From an uncultured Mediterraneibacter sp. (GTDB taxonomy: Bacteria; Bacillota; Clostridia; Lachnospirales; Lachnospiraceae): a stretch of 64,000 bases of DNA. The DNA lies in assembly GCA_944381935.1 (NCBI GenBank), contig CALWMN010000002.1:186001-250000 (forward strand), read 5' to 3'. The position numbers and the translations under genes are program-made. The notes beneath the pieces are model-generated. The model saw only the letters and a program-made list of their open reading frames with translations, was not told where the DNA came from and made no database searches. Positions 63,995 to 64,000 of this stretch are shown one piece after another; the stretch's first letter is position 1, and every line of letters begins with the position of its first letter.

Positions 63995-64000
63995 ATGTTA
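63995..64000 (+). CDS. Start of next gene, cut by window edge
   Basis: ATG at 63995-63997 follows GGAGGG with good spacing and is four bases after the GntR stop. Only two codons are visible. By analogy with YtrA operons an ABC transporter ATPase is expected, which cannot be checked here. Confidence 0.45.

Overview
The window looks like a low-to-mid GC Gram-positive chromosome from the Lachnospiraceae (Clostridium cluster XIVa; the Clostridium scindens / hylemonae / Dorea neighbourhood would fit). This is inferred from purine-rich Shine-Dalgarno sites before nearly every gene, a T-box riboswitch, Rex, the order dgt-dnaG-rpoD-trmK-nif3, tepA next to ftsK/spoIIIE, alr followed by mazF, NfnAB, and Fhs with FolD. 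The species cannot be fixed from the sequence alone.

Left end (1-3306): the tail of rplT, a DUF2804 protein, a tryptophan T-box in front of a TrpB2-type tryptophan synthase beta chain, and a tRNA-Leu(AAG) gene.

Mobile element (about 3286-10102): a 6.75 kb AT-rich element is integrated in the 3' end of the tRNA-Leu gene and bounded by a 71-bp direct repeat with one mismatch. It carries a tyrosine integrase whose last codons lie inside the attachment repeat, an XRE regulator facing a clear promoter/operator, two small proteins of unknown function, a second unrelated-looking tyrosine recombinase, a small coiled-coil protein, and a Rep with an HUH endonuclease joined to a superfamily 3 helicase. 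That Rep architecture is shared with CRESS-DNA viruses and the CRESS-like bacterial plasmids. The non-coding parts hold dense perfect hairpins: seven in 250 bp at 7185-7433, two at 8334-8410, and a compound stem-loop at 9790-9868 in front of rep. These are candidate replication origins. This element is the most unusual thing in the window.

Host chromosome, 10.3-24 kb: a four-gene cassette of two Gfo/Idh/MocA oxidoreductases and two xylose-isomerase-like TIM-barrel proteins, probably for an oxidised sugar or glycoside; two divergent XRE regulators; a double-domain PPK2 polyphosphate kinase; then dgt-dnaG-rpoD-trmK-nif3 and a nucleoside kinase.

24-44 kb: on the minus strand, aroC overlaps the start of a polyamine transporter operon (potA, potB and a fused potC-potD). 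On the plus strand follow an acidic-tailed L,D-transpeptidase, tgt, yajC, an amino-acid block (leuB-ilvD-ilvB, serC-serA), and a GntR/FCD regulator next to icd. An ABC-F ATPase lies on the minus strand, divergent from rex.

44-64 kb: the NAD(P)HX repair enzyme, alr, an orphan mazF, yebC, a CFI-box protein, metY, tepA, ftsK, fhs-folD, a zinc-ribbon membrane protein, nfnAB, an AlkD-like protein and a HelD-like helicase. The window ends with a frameshifted XRE gene and a YtrA-type GntR regulator that probably opens an ABC transporter operon.
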